This document shows positions 50,138-59,243 of a stretch of 64,000 nt of DNA, in pieces. A program made the translations under genes and the position numbers. Numbering within the stretch: position 1 is the stretch's first letter; every line of letters starts with the position of its first letter. The stretch is taken from positions 1-64,000 of the IMG/VR virus record IMGVR_UViG_3300009790_002068; one strand, 5' to 3'. Source of the DNA: a virus. Under the pieces are notes generated by a model. That model was not told where the DNA came from. It made no database searches and saw only the letters and a program-made list of their open reading frames with translations.

Positions 50138-50891
50138 ATTAATCTTTGTAAGTTTTGAACAATCCACTGGCGGATACGGAATAGCTAGAACTATTTGTTC
50201 CTTGCCAGATGTGTATTGGTATAGTCATCCAGATAACGGAAAACAACCCTGGAATATTCATTTGGATATGGATACATTTTACGATTCAGACACTTATGTT
50301 AAACAAAGACTAGTAACTCCAAGACACTTTGATCGCTGGATAAATGGTGTTAAATTACCCCCAACTTGGGACTATGTAAAAGACTATTTTCCTGATCATG
50401 AAGGTTATTTAAGAGCCATCTTTTTTCCTGCCATTGAAAAAGCACAGCGACAGACGTCTAAGAAGCTGGTTTTTACCACACATTTAAGCACTTTTCAGTT
50501 AAGGCAGTACTTTGGTACTAGTGCCTGCTTAAACGTGCTGTACGACCCTTTAAAAGCGTTTAAACGCCATATTTTAACCACTAGTAAGTTCTTAGCATAT
50601 AACGTAATGCCTGGTTTAGCAGACCCTAATAACGAATATGTTAAATTTTTGGAAACCATAAGAACCAAAAAACCAGACTTTAATAATGCTGATGTTTGGG
50701 CTATGAAAAAGCACTATGAACTATATGATGACGAGAAACATAGAGCACAATATCATGCTGAAATTTTAGAAGAAAAAGAAACCCGATTAGCTGTAAGAAA
50801 AATATTGGGTGAAAAGGATAATACTATCTGTACTATCCATCAAGATAAAGTAGATTGGAAAAAAGTTAAGACTTATTTGAATTCGTTATAG
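50124..50891 (+). CDS. Hypothetical protein, weakly sulfotransferase-like
   Basis: A 255-residue protein with an N-terminal LIFVSFEQSTGGYGIARTIC strand-loop-helix that could be a P-loop of the sulfotransferase type, then a helical body. The match is weak. It is coupled to the ANL core gene by a 14-base overlap and converges on uvdE with a 19-base overlap. Confidence 0.5.
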   Translation: MDESKLIFVSFEQSTGGYGIARTICSLPDVYWYSHPDNGKQPWNIHLDMDTFYDSDTYVKQRLVTPRHFDRWINGVKLPPTWDYVKDYFPDHEGYLRAIFFPAIEKAQRQTSKKLVFTTHLSTFQLRQYFGTSACLNVLYDPLKAFKRHILTTSKFLAYNVMPGLADPNNEYVKFLETIRTKKPDFNNADVWAMKKHYELYDDEKHRAQYHAEILEEKETRLAVRKILGEKDNTICTIHQDKVDWKKVKTYLNSL

Positions 50892-51883
50892 AATTTAATA
50901 CTAGCAAGATTTTTCATTTTGCTTTCACACATAATATCAAAATCTTTAGTAAATGTCCAAGCCCATTCATTAACAGGCTTGTTCCAATAGTAATCAGAAT
51001 GGCCACGTAACTTGCCTTTCTTGTAACCACTTTCAAGTAGTTTATTATAATCGGGTTTTACGTCGATCGGATGATCGATAATATAGTTTTCACGACTAAT
51101 GCTATAATGGCAAACAGGCCGAACGCCACGCCAAGAATCAATAACACGTCTAATCCTGTCGTCGCTTGGAGTAATATATTCTCCGGCACTATGAACCCAG
51201 TGGTGGTGTATGTCGACAACTAATGCTACCTCCTTTTCAAGTTCGAGTGAGGCGTCGAGGCCCCACGAGTTTTCATCGTTTTCAATAGTAAGTGTGTTTC
51301 GTGCTTCTGTAGACAATCTTGGAAGGACGGCTTTGATACCGGCTGGACCTTGTCTGCCTGAGATGTGGACGTTACACTTGAAGTCCTGCCAGTTTTTACC
51401 GTAACCCATGTACCTGATGAGATCCGCATGATATTCAAACTCCTCTATACTTCTATTTACTATATCTGGATTGTCACTTGCTAATACTGTAAATTGTCCA
51501 GGATGAAATGACAATCGAACATTGTGTTTTCTAGCTAGGTCGCCTACCTTAATAAGATGTTTCTGACAATAAGCAATTACATCTGGCTTGGTCCAATAGT
51601 AAGACCAATCAGGATGTGTATATACAGGAAGACAATCTGAGCCTAAACGTACCATTCTAAGTTCTGGCTCTAGTGTTGTAACATACTCTACAAGATTGTA
51701 ATACGATTGGATATTATGTACCATAATATCCCACAGACGGTCTTCAGCAACTTCTTTAGTTTGCCTATTAAGCCATTGTACGGTTGTAGATCTAGTATTC
51801 AACGGACGCTGAATATCTTCTAGTAGTTTTTTCTTTTGTGATTGATCTGGGTGTAAATATTTACAAGCAAAGCCTATCTTCAT
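50873..51883 (-). CDS. uvsE: UV damage endonuclease (UvdE/UvsE)
   Basis: The 336-residue TIM-barrel protein has the family motifs VRLSFHPGQFTVLAS, TIENDENSWG and ALVVDIHHHWVH, which supply the metal-binding His, Glu and Asp residues. It nicks DNA 5' to pyrimidine dimers, starting an excision pathway independent of UvrABC and useful for a phage in sunlit water. It has its own promoter at 51912-51940. Confidence 0.92.
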   Translation of the reverse strand: MKIGFACKYLHPDQSQKKKLLEDIQRPLNTRSTTVQWLNRQTKEVAEDRLWDIMVHNIQSYYNLVEYVTTLEPELRMVRLGSDCLPVYTHPDWSYYWTKPDVIAYCQKHLIKVGDLARKHNVRLSFHPGQFTVLASDNPDIVNRSIEEFEYHADLIRYMGYGKNWQDFKCNVHISGRQGPAGIKAVLPRLSTEARNTLTIENDENSWGLDASLELEKEVALVVDIHHHWVHSAGEYITPSDDRIRRVIDSWRGVRPVCHYSISRENYIIDHPIDVKPDYNKLLESGYKKGKLRGHSDYYWNKPVNEWAWTFTKDFDIMCESKMKNLASIKFYNEFK

Positions 51884-51911
51884 TAGTATACCTAACTTAA
51901 ATTATAGTAAA

Positions 51912-51940
51912 ATTATACTACAATTAAATAGGATAGTCAA
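51912..51940 (-). promoter_or_regulatory. Sigma70-type promoter for uvsE
   Basis: On the minus strand, TTGACT (51940-51935), a 17-base spacer and TATAAT (51917-51912), located 29 bases before the ATG at 51883 and overlapping the end of the neighbouring gene. Confidence 0.72.
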
Positions 51941-52550
51941 CCAAAAATGATTCTAAGCCTTCGTATGTATCTTTACTCCAATTTGTATATTTGTCCCACT
52001 CTTCTGGTGATTTCCATTCTGGAGAATTAATAAAAACAAATTGTGTTTCTGGAAAATGCTCAAATAGTTTAGCACTATGGTAAATCCAAAACTGTGGATC
52101 TACAGCATCATCTGATTTTTTCTTATACCCATTTGTATCTGAGTATATATTGTTTTGTTCGTTATGGGCGTTGCCCCATAAATCAAAACCTAAGTGTATA
52201 ATAATTTCGTGTCCTTTTAAACAGGCTAATAAAGCCGAATAATGTCCACTTCCCCAATGCTCTGGTTTGTCTGCTTTGTTTGGACCTAAGTAAGGTAAGT
52301 CAGGAACAACTTGAATTGAAGGATCGTTATTATTTTCCTTCCATCTAGCCCTAGTATGTAAGAAGCTAGTTTTTTCTACTCTCCGACTAACAGCTTCCCC
52401 CAACATAATCTTATCACAACAAACAAGATAGTCAACGTGCTGTTCTCTATGAATAGCATTAGAGCCATATGTAACTCCTGCTACATTTAAGCGTCTAATA
52501 TCAAATCCTATTCTACTTCTTCCGTTACCTATTACGAATCCAGGTCTCAT
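51924..52550 (-). CDS. Hypothetical protein, possible nucleotide- or sugar-binding
   Basis: A 208-residue protein beginning RPGFVIGNGRSRIGFDIRRL, a Gly-rich strand-loop like the DUF115-type proteins, then VDYLVCCDKIMLGEA and HEIIIHLGFDLWG strands. The pattern is that of a Rossmann-like domain. It is the last gene of a tightly packed minus-strand operon that includes the fibre gene. Function unknown. Confidence 0.6.
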   Translation of the reverse strand: MRPGFVIGNGRSRIGFDIRRLNVAGVTYGSNAIHREQHVDYLVCCDKIMLGEAVSRRVEKTSFLHTRARWKENNNDPSIQVVPDLPYLGPNKADKPEHWGSGHYSALLACLKGHEIIIHLGFDLWGNAHNEQNNIYSDTNGYKKKSDDAVDPQFWIYHSAKLFEHFPETQFVFINSPEWKSPEEWDKYTNWSKDTYEGLESFLVDYPI

Positions 52551-52742
52551 TTACTCTCCAAATGTTGACATTAAAGCAGGCCCAAATGTTGTAAAAGCAT
52601 ACGTCAAAGCTACGATTGTTATTACACCAAATATTAACCATTTCATTTTAAAATCATCAACTACCATTTTAAAACCTATAAGTTCGTTACCTAATACTCT
52701 TACAGACATTTCAATTTTGCCTTCATCTTCTTTATTACTCAT
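52551..52742 (-). CDS. Small membrane protein
   Basis: A 63-residue protein with one C-terminal transmembrane helix (about 35-52) and an acidic N-terminus. It abuts the genes on both sides, overlapping the 46-residue gene upstream by eight bases. Function unknown. Confidence 0.6.
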   Translation of the reverse strand: MSNKEDEGKIEMSVRVLGNELIGFKMVVDDFKMKWLIFGVITIVALTYAFTTFGPALMSTFGE

Positions 52743-52875
52743 CTACTTCATCCTCGGTTAATATATTTCCATAGTTTGGCCATCCATAATCATCAGGACT
52801 TTCGCCAACGTATCTCCAACGGATTACTCCGGTGTCTGGATTACGTTCATAAATTTTTTCTCTCTCATCAATCAT
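52735..52875 (-). CDS. 46-residue acidic protein
   Basis: A short frame (MIDEREKIYERNPDTGVIRW onward) that fills the gap between the fibre gene and the small membrane protein gene. It overlaps the fibre stop by eight bases and the next start by eight bases, so it is part of the same coupled chain. The VIRWRYVGE strand suggests a small beta fold. The gap-filling position supports it. Confidence 0.6.
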   Translation of the reverse strand: MIDEREKIYERNPDTGVIRWRYVGESPDDYGWPNYGNILTEDEVDE

Positions 52876-54319
52876 CTTCTACTACTCCAAATTTAGCCCA
52901 TCTACTGTTTTCTAAACATATCCACCCAACAGGTTCGCCTATTGAAGGTTTAGAATTCCAATGAATGTCACCAAAGACTCCACTATGTCCTGGGACCGAA
53001 GGTCCGTCTGTGTAAGTTCTACTATTTAGAACTGGATTTTTAATAATAGTTTGAGAAGGAGTAATAGTAACTTTAGTTTCTTTATTAACTCCTATCTCTA
53101 AATTGTGATCTCTATTAGTTCCAAGCCAACCTGTACGATTCTTGTTCTTCCCAACTGTAACTTGGACCTCTTCATCCCATATATCTAATGGTGCTGTGGG
53201 TTCGTCGGTATTAACACCTATTCGACCTAATGGTGAAAAGTATATAGTATTTGCTAGTCTACTTTCTCCAGCAACTTCTAATTCTCTTAAAGTTCCTACT
53301 TTTCTTAAATTACTTGATATAACTGTACCACCTAAAGTATTTTCATCTAGAACAGTTCTTTTTCCTATTTGTATACTTCCGCCTTCTGGAATTATACTTT
53401 CTAAATTTACTCTAGTATTCATATATTCTACTAAATGGTCTTTTAATGTGTCAGGAATAACCATATTACCTCTAACTTCTAAACCATCTAATACAGTTAG
53501 CTTACCATGAACATCTACGTTCTTTCCTGCTAACACGTTATTGTGTAATTCTGTTTGTCCTTTTAGTATAGTTTCGTTTTCAACTTGTAAACTATCTGAA
53601 CTTGATTTGCCATGAACTGAAATACTAGTACCTTCAATTTTTCTTGCTGAAAAATTATCAGATGTTATAGATGTCTGTTCATTGTTAACAGTAATTCTTG
53701 TTTCACTAGCATTATCTGTTATACCTTGGCTTTTAAATTCTTTTAATGGACCAGGTTGAATTTGATCTTGTGGGATTTGGAATCCTGACCAGTCAATAGC
53801 ACCATGTGGTATTTGACTAGGATTAAATTCTACTTCAATTCCTCTAGAAAACTTTGCTGGACCTTTAAATTCTGTTGGACCTATAAATTCGTTATCGCCT
53901 TTAGTAGTTAACTTACCAAGCATAAGTGTATCACCACTTAATAAAGACGAGCCAACAATGTCTAATATTTTTGCTCGTAATTGTTTGCCTGCTTCTATGC
54001 TATCTGCTACTTTAATGTTTTTAGATGTAAGATTGTTTTCAACTACTACGTTATCTTTTGAAACTCTAAGCTGTAAGTTTTCACTAGTATCTTCTATGCC
54101 CGTTGACATAAAATCTCTAAAACTATATGCTGAAAAGTTTACCTTATTTGCCGGAATATAACCATTATTATAAATGTCATCAAGTTCTCTTTTAGGAATC
54201 TGCTCTTTGATAATGTTTTGAACAGTTTCTTGAAAATTAATACTTCTAAGGGCTACTAATACCGCACTTTTAACCGACTTGGATACCGTTTCCTCTACTA
54301 GTTCTTCTGTTGTTTTCAT
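52868..54319 (-). CDS. Tail fibre-like virion protein
   Basis: The 483-residue protein has a helical N-terminus (about 1-45), a long repetitive beta region made of strands with regular Val/Leu/Gly spacing and repeated 'G-x-L/T-x-x-x-G' turns, and a motif LGRIGVNTDEPTAPLDIW (about 368-385) as found in fibre proteins near the chaperone-cleavable tip. The C-terminus ends with a compact HSGVFGDIHWNSKPSIGEP domain. It is probably a late virion protein, expressed with the small genes that follow. Confidence 0.72.
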   Translation of the reverse strand: MKTTEELVEETVSKSVKSAVLVALRSINFQETVQNIIKEQIPKRELDDIYNNGYIPANKVNFSAYSFRDFMSTGIEDTSENLQLRVSKDNVVVENNLTSKNIKVADSIEAGKQLRAKILDIVGSSLLSGDTLMLGKLTTKGDNEFIGPTEFKGPAKFSRGIEVEFNPSQIPHGAIDWSGFQIPQDQIQPGPLKEFKSQGITDNASETRITVNNEQTSITSDNFSARKIEGTSISVHGKSSSDSLQVENETILKGQTELHNNVLAGKNVDVHGKLTVLDGLEVRGNMVIPDTLKDHLVEYMNTRVNLESIIPEGGSIQIGKRTVLDENTLGGTVISSNLRKVGTLRELEVAGESRLANTIYFSPLGRIGVNTDEPTAPLDIWDEEVQVTVGKNKNRTGWLGTNRDHNLEIGVNKETKVTITPSQTIIKNPVLNSRTYTDGPSVPGHSGVFGDIHWNSKPSIGEPVGWICLENSRWAKFGVVEDD

Positions 54320-54327
54320 TGATTTTC

Positions 54328-55098
54328 CTATTCATAATTAATTGAAATAACGTGTTCAAATGTTTTATTAATTAGCGGTTTATAAAACACACTCTTATGG
54401 ATCGTGAATCCCGTTGATCCAGCATCTGTGCTAAATTTCGCTAATTGTTTAAAGAACATCGTTCTCCTTGCTGTTGTACAACTATTAACCAAATTAGATT
54501 CTTCTAAATGAACCCAGTGATTTATGTACGTTTGTCTGTCCATCATTCCCCAGCTTCTGTGATTGATAAACAAATTCTGTTTTCCATTAATATTAATTGT
54601 TAAAGGTAAGTCTGACATTCTGCTTTGGCTTGATTGATTTTTATAATCAACTAAACTAGTAACAAATCTGCCTTTAGTTACTTTAGCAATCATTCCTATA
54701 AACTGTCTTTGCTCTTCTTCGGTATTAAAGTATGTTAGTATTTGATCTAAACCTAATACAACGTCATATGTATTGCCATTTGCTACTTCTTTTTCTAAAC
54801 CATCTTCGTCCATGTTTATTGAAAGATTGAGGTCTTTAAAAGTAGTAGAATATACTTCGTCACAAACATCAGTACATAATATAGCTTTAACGTTATGGCC
54901 TCTTTGAGCTAAACCCATTGTAACTAAATTACAGCCTAAACTTAAAACATTATAAATTTTAGGATGTGTTCCTTTAGCATAACCCAATACAGAGTCTATT
55001 ATCTGGGTTTTGACTTCAGCTATTTCTAGTGTTTTCTTAGGGTTCGCTTCTATAACTCTTTTTAATGCTTTGTTATAGACTTTATCAGGTATGTTCAT
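54328..55098 (-). CDS. Divergent SAM methyltransferase-like protein
   Basis: The 256-residue protein has a Rossmann-type strand-loop NVLSLGCNLVTMGLAQRGHN followed by an acidic ILCTDVCD strand and a DVVLGLDQILTYF strand, the layout of class I methyltransferases, but with a degenerate Gly-rich loop. It lies just upstream of the fibre gene. It may modify the fibre or a small metabolite; the enzyme activity is uncertain. Confidence 0.55.
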   Translation of the reverse strand: MNIPDKVYNKALKRVIEANPKKTLEIAEVKTQIIDSVLGYAKGTHPKIYNVLSLGCNLVTMGLAQRGHNVKAILCTDVCDEVYSTTFKDLNLSINMDEDGLEKEVANGNTYDVVLGLDQILTYFNTEEEQRQFIGMIAKVTKGRFVTSLVDYKNQSSQSRMSDLPLTININGKQNLFINHRSWGMMDRQTYINHWVHLEESNLVNSCTTARRTMFFKQLAKFSTDAGSTGFTIHKSVFYKPLINKTFEHVISINYE

Positions 55099-55134
55099 AT
55101 TTTTATCTTTTTCTTGAGTTAACTTTATATAATA

Positions 55135-55737
55135 TTATTTATCTGATTTTGGCTTTCTAAATACAATCATATTGTGGTATTGTTTCTCGCCCTCAGGCGT
55201 TGTTAAACTGTGAACAGGCTGGATTGTAACAACTTCTAAGTCTTTTTGTGAACTCCAACCACCATCAAAGAACCAATCACCATCGTGTTTAGTCATGCTA
55301 CAATAAAGCAACCCATCATCAGTTAAACTATCAGCTATATTCTTTGAAGCACTAGCATCAACGTGGCCTTTTGTTAATACACCAATAGCTGTTATACATT
55401 TGTACTTTTTAGGAAGTGGTGCTTTAGTTATATCGTGTATTTGTGTTGATCTATAATTTTGTGCTATAAATCTATCAAGCATTGGTTGATTAATATCGTA
55501 CCCGTCTAATAGGTAAAGTCCTTGATTTATAGCAAATCCTACTTGTCCGTTACCACAGCCAATGTCAGCTACTTCTGTACCGTGTGGAAAGTTATTAATA
55601 ATCCATTCAGATGCTAATGTATGGCACTTCCAACCTAGTTCTTCAATCACTTGTTCGTTATAGTTTACCCAGTTATCGTATAACTCGCTGTTGGTTTTAC
55701 CATATACTTCATCTAACCATTTTTCATTATCACTCAT
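55135..55737 (-). CDS. Class I SAM-dependent methyltransferase
   Basis: The 200-residue protein has an intact motif I, TEVADIGCGNGQVGF (about residues 54-68), a GYDINQPML acidic strand, and an LTDDGLLYCSMTK strand near 142. It belongs to the UbiG/type 11 class, which methylates small molecules. It overlaps the nitroreductase gene by eight bases, so the two and the ANL ligase form one coupled set. Confidence 0.86.
   Translation of the reverse strand: MSDNEKWLDEVYGKTNSELYDNWVNYNEQVIEELGWKCHTLASEWIINNFPHGTEVADIGCGNGQVGFAINQGLYLLDGYDINQPMLDRFIAQNYRSTQIHDITKAPLPKKYKCITAIGVLTKGHVDASASKNIADSLTDDGLLYCSMTKHDGDWFFDGGWSSQKDLEVVTIQPVHSLTTPEGEKQYHNMIVFRKPKSDK
55136..55142 (-). promoter_or_regulatory. Candidate T4-type late promoter
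   Basis: ATAAATA on the minus strand overlaps the methyltransferase stop codon and lies 37 bases before the ATG at 55098. It would start the late fibre transcript. Confidence 0.48.
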
Positions 55738-56419
55738 AATATCTAACCATTTTGTTAAGGGCTTGTCTTTGTGTTCTATACTTATTGATTATATTCTTAG
55801 TATCTTCATACCCAATACTCATACCACATAATACTATTTTATCTTTGTACTCAGGTAGTTCTTGTCTTACAATATCAGCATATTCTCCTAACGAACCCTG
55901 TGGGCAGGTTGCTAATCCTTTTTCTGTTGCTAATAGCATAATAGATTGTAAAAACATTCCATAATCTACATACGAACCTTTTCCTAGTTCTTTGTCAATA
56001 AAAAATAACAGCATAGCTGGAGCATCAAAGGCTCTATAATTTTTAGCATATAACAAACTTTTACGCTCTGTCATTTCTCTAGTAATACCTAGTTGGTTAT
56101 ATAAAGCTAACCCACAAGCCTTTCTATTTTCTTTATATGAGCCAAACCATTCTGTTTCTTTTTCACTGTTTTTATATTGAGGATAATATTCATAGTCCAT
56201 AGCAGGTTCTATACCAGAACGAAATGCTTCTTCTAACTTGCTACACAAATTCTTTTTTGCTTCACCTGTTAATACTGCTATTTGCCAAGGTTGATGATTA
56301 TCTCCACTAGGTGCCTTTTTGGCTTGTTCTAAAATAGAGTTTATAATATCAATTGAAACTGGATTCTTTAAAAAAGCTCTAGTTGACTTACGTTTTTCTA
56401 AAGCGTCACTAACGATCAT
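55730..56419 (-). CDS. Nitroreductase-family flavoprotein
   Basis: The 229-residue protein matches the nitroreductase family: SDALEKRKSTRAFLKNPVS at the N-terminus and APSGDNHQPWQIAVL for FMN binding, then a GLATCPQGSLGEY motif and a C-terminal SIGYEDTK. It would oxidise or reduce a small substrate with FMN and NAD(P)H. It overlaps the methyltransferase (8 bases) and the ANL ligase (4 bases). In some pathways such enzymes act on aryl or heterocyclic groups loaded by an ANL enzyme; that use here is inference. Confidence 0.9.
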   Translation of the reverse strand: MIVSDALEKRKSTRAFLKNPVSIDIINSILEQAKKAPSGDNHQPWQIAVLTGEAKKNLCSKLEEAFRSGIEPAMDYEYYPQYKNSEKETEWFGSYKENRKACGLALYNQLGITREMTERKSLLYAKNYRAFDAPAMLLFFIDKELGKGSYVDYGMFLQSIMLLATEKGLATCPQGSLGEYADIVRQELPEYKDKIVLCGMSIGYEDTKNIINKYRTQRQALNKMVRYYE

Positions 56420-57834
56420 ACCCTTGAATGATCCTTTATAGTAACTTTACCTATAATATGAGGAGGGCTACTAGCTTGGACAATGTCTGGTAGTTTACTT
56501 TTTTGTAATTTGTTTGGTCCTGAAAAATATAACTGCTCTGTAACGTGATATATGTCATGGGGTCTTTTAGATTCTTGAGCTTCTTCTATGTAATGTTTAG
56601 CAACTTCATTTATGTTTGCTGTTCCTGTATAAATCAAGTGATGTATTTCACCTTTTTCACAACTAGCAACATTTTCAACTCCCTCAACTTCAAGTGCCAA
56701 TGCTTCAACTAGTCTTGTAAAAATTTTAACACCACCTTTCATAAAAATAACGTCATCAAATGCTCTACCCTGGAAATACCACATACCATTTTTGTTTTCA
56801 AATTTGTCACCATCTGTGTGCCAGTCTAGTGTTCCGTATTTGTACCAAAGAATACCTCTTTCGTCTAGTTTAAGCTCACCGTTATATATTCTGTGTTTAA
56901 ATCCATAAAAGTTTTCTGTCGGATCACCTCGTCTATACTCTGCCCTTGAATGACAATCTGCTTCTGTACTTGCCATCATATTGTATATTACTTTAAACTT
57001 AAATTTCTGCTCAATAGACTTAAGAACTACTTCAGGTGTATGACCTCCCGAACATTCCCAATAGTCAATTGTCCAATTAAAATCATCTGGGCAAGAGTCT
57101 ACTATCTTTTTAATAGCATTTGGATAAGAAATACAACAATTAGGTTTTGCTTTTTGTATTTCTCCTGGTATATCATCACCGTAGTTTAAGAAATGTAAAC
57201 TACCACCTATATAATACATTCTAAGTAAATTATAAGGATTGTAAGTTGATGTAAATCCGTGTGTACAAAGTACTTTAGGTCTTTCTGTTCCTTTATTAAA
57301 CTCTGGTGCAACAGCAAACAAATGATTTGTGGAGGCGTGTGCTGTACAGCCTAATAATGTTTCACCGTTTACAATAGCATTTTCATGATCTTCGTAATCC
57401 CAAAAGAAAGGATACATTTCAAAAATTTCTTTAACAGTAGTTCCGCTTGTTTGGCCTCTGAATATTTCTAATGGGTGTAAAATTGTTGGTCCTGTTTCAG
57501 CAGGATCAGTTAACATTTCTATTTTGTTTGAACGTATAATACAAGTTGGTTTACAAGTAGCAATTAAACTATCTAATTCTAATTTAGATTGTCTAGCTTC
57601 TGCGTTTGTTGCCGAGCCACCATTTTTAATACTAGCTAATACCCACAGATAGTCGTCTATTGTAACTTGGTCTTCTGTTAAGATAAAAACAACGTGCTGG
57701 CCAATGCCATGTTCTTTTAACTTTTCTACTTTAGCGTCTAAATTGGCGTGAAGTTCGCCCCACGTAATTTGTTCTGTTGATGAACTTAAAAATACTTGAT
57801 TGCTATCTAATGGTTCTTGATATTGCTTTAACAT
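56416..57834 (-). CDS. ANL superfamily AMP-forming ligase
   Basis: The 472-residue protein is full length for the family: phosphate loop RGQTSGTTVKE (about 150), MMASTEADCH as the TE motif, WHTDGDKF with the ribose Asp, the hinge GRAFDDVIFMKGG and a C-terminal GPNKLQKSKLP with the catalytic Lys. It would activate a carboxylic acid as an acyl-adenylate and pass it to a thiol or amine. The substrate is unknown. Neighbours are a nitroreductase, a methyltransferase and a dioxygenase, so it may be the loading step of a small-molecule pathway. Confidence 0.87.
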   Translation of the reverse strand: MLKQYQEPLDSNQVFLSSSTEQITWGELHANLDAKVEKLKEHGIGQHVVFILTEDQVTIDDYLWVLASIKNGGSATNAEARQSKLELDSLIATCKPTCIIRSNKIEMLTDPAETGPTILHPLEIFRGQTSGTTVKEIFEMYPFFWDYEDHENAIVNGETLLGCTAHASTNHLFAVAPEFNKGTERPKVLCTHGFTSTYNPYNLLRMYYIGGSLHFLNYGDDIPGEIQKAKPNCCISYPNAIKKIVDSCPDDFNWTIDYWECSGGHTPEVVLKSIEQKFKFKVIYNMMASTEADCHSRAEYRRGDPTENFYGFKHRIYNGELKLDERGILWYKYGTLDWHTDGDKFENKNGMWYFQGRAFDDVIFMKGGVKIFTRLVEALALEVEGVENVASCEKGEIHHLIYTGTANINEVAKHYIEEAQESKRPHDIYHVTEQLYFSGPNKLQKSKLPDIVQASSPPHIIGKVTIKDHSRV

Positions 57835-57846
57835 AATATTACTTAT

Positions 57847-58662
57847 TTAACTGTAATCAAAGACCTTAGTATAATCGAATGCTACACGCCAAAGCAACCG
57901 TGATTTATTCACTACTGGCGAACGTCTGTGTAACGTAGATAACTGATCCATGATTAAGATATCTCCTTTTTTAAATACAAAATGTTTTTGATAAATTGAT
58001 CTATCTAATGTAGCTTTGAGTTTTTCTTTAATTTCTTCTACATCAGTAGGCTCGCCATCTTTCCATGCTTTTTCTATTAATGGTGGTTGCCAGTATAAGA
58101 ATTTTTTGCCATCTACTGGGTGGCTATTTACTACAGGCATTCTGTCATCACCTTCATGACGATCCATTTGTACATATTCATCTAAGCTACCTTCTGCTTG
58201 TGGCTGTGCTTCACCATATATACCTGTACCTAAATTGTTTAGCTGTATATCAATAGTACTCCAATAATCTTTTTCACGAGAATCAAGGTCATCATATGCT
58301 TGTTTACAATTTAATATACTGAATACTGTATCAACACATTCGTTTTCACAATATAAAGCTATTAGTATTTCTTTAAACTCACCAATATGAAATACTGTAC
58401 CATTACTATGCCAATGTAAATCACTGTGTCCAAAAAGTCCTGTAGGTCCCGGTGTTACTCTAGTTACATCTGGATTTTCTTTAGGATTAAAAGCCATATA
58501 CCCTAGCTTATCGTCATCTGTATTACCTATACGTCTACAATAATCTACAACCTCAAACTGATCCATATCTTGTTCATGATGTAATGTATAACCATCATCT
58601 AGAATCTTTTGTGCTTCTTGTTTTATTTGGGTATCTGTGAAATTTTTTACTTGAATAGTCAT
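57847..58662 (-). CDS. TauD/TfdA-family Fe/2OG dioxygenase
   Basis: The 271-residue protein has the iron-binding His-x-Asp in LFGHSDLHWH (His79, Asp81), the distal His in LSTLHRRSP and the 2OG-binding Arg in LLWRVAFDY. It resembles taurine and gamma-butyrobetaine dioxygenases and would hydroxylate or desaturate a small acid. It follows tRNA-Ala on the same strand and is 12 bases before the ANL ligase gene, suggesting co-transcription. Confidence 0.86.
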   Translation of the reverse strand: MTIQVKNFTDTQIKQEAQKILDDGYTLHHEQDMDQFEVVDYCRRIGNTDDDKLGYMAFNPKENPDVTRVTPGPTGLFGHSDLHWHSNGTVFHIGEFKEILIALYCENECVDTVFSILNCKQAYDDLDSREKDYWSTIDIQLNNLGTGIYGEAQPQAEGSLDEYVQMDRHEGDDRMPVVNSHPVDGKKFLYWQPPLIEKAWKDGEPTDVEEIKEKLKATLDRSIYQKHFVFKKGDILIMDQLSTLHRRSPVVNKSRLLWRVAFDYTKVFDYS

Positions 58663-58680
58663 CTATATTACTTTTCTTTT

Positions 58681-58756
58681 TGGTGGAGGATAGCAGGATC
58701 GAACTGCTGACCTCCTGAATGCAAATCAGGCGCTCTCCCGGCTGAGCTAATCCCCC
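58681..58756 (-). tRNA. trnA-UGC: tRNA-Ala (UGC)
   Basis: A 76-base cloverleaf on the minus strand with a GGGGGAT acceptor strand, anticodon TGC in the loop TTTGCAT, a TTCGATC T loop and an encoded CCA end. It closely follows the bacterial tRNA-Ala pattern. Confidence 0.93.
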
Positions 58757-58771
58757 ATAGGATTATAATGA

Positions 58772-58778
58772 TATTTAT
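58772..58778 (-). promoter_or_regulatory. Possible late promoter before tRNA-Ala
   Basis: ATAAATA on the minus strand lies 15 bases before the tRNA-Ala 5' end. It could start a transcript through the tRNA into the dioxygenase-ligase operon. Confidence 0.4.
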
Positions 58779-58786
58779 TTTTTGAT

Positions 58787-58808
58787 CAGAAGCTAACCGT
58801 GGCTTCTG
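58787..58808 (-). terminator. Hairpin after speD
   Basis: A perfect seven-base stem (CAGAAGC with GCTTCTG) and an eight-base loop between the speD stop and tRNA-Ala. It lacks a T-run on the minus strand, so it may be a weak or factor-assisted terminator. Confidence 0.45.
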
Positions 58809-58840
58809 GCGTGTGTATTAGGTCACAACCCCATTGAGTA

Positions 58841-59218
58841 CTAATTGTCTAGTTTTATTTCTGTAAGATCGTTCTCACGGTCAATAAACTTGTACTCTAA
58901 TTTCGTAGGTTCAAACTGTTTTAGTTCTTCAAATATGACTTCAGGATTTAGCTCTGAACAAGTGTATACGTCTAACTGTAACAATCCTGGGTCCATTTCG
59001 TCCCAACAATGTAGAGCTATATGACTTGTTTCAATGATAACTAAACCAGTGAGTCCTTTATTGCCTGGCATATCCACATACGTTGTGATGGGGCCTTGGC
59101 ATATTTTCATCTCTATTTTTTGAACTAGTTCAGTTAACCATCTATGACACCAACTTTGAGATTTAGGAGTCTTTTTAGTCTCCGCTCTAATAATTAAGTG
59201 TTTGTGCCTACTAGTCAT
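58841..59218 (-). CDS. speD: SpeD-like pyruvoyl decarboxylase
   Basis: The 125-residue protein matches the short S-adenosylmethionine decarboxylase family: the self-cleavage region IETSHIALHCWDE (Ser gives the pyruvoyl group) and QLDVYTCSELNP with the conserved Cys. The residue before the Ser is Thr, whereas typical bacterial SpeD has Glu-Ser-His. SpeD homologues are known to have changed specificity to arginine or ornithine in some lineages, so the substrate is open. An amidinotransferase and a radical SAM enzyme lie upstream on the same strand. Confidence 0.85.
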   Translation of the reverse strand: MTSRHKHLIIRAETKKTPKSQSWCHRWLTELVQKIEMKICQGPITTYVDMPGNKGLTGLVIIETSHIALHCWDEMDPGLLQLDVYTCSELNPEVIFEELKQFEPTKLEYKFIDRENDLTEIKLDN

Positions 59219-59243
59219 ATTACCCTTTGGCTTTACTTATACT

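Noticed and set aside
57847-58662. Loss of the iron-binding Asp in the dioxygenase (HSN in place of HxD)
   Set aside because: The HSN lies six residues after an intact His-Ser-Asp (79-81), which aligns better with the family motif.
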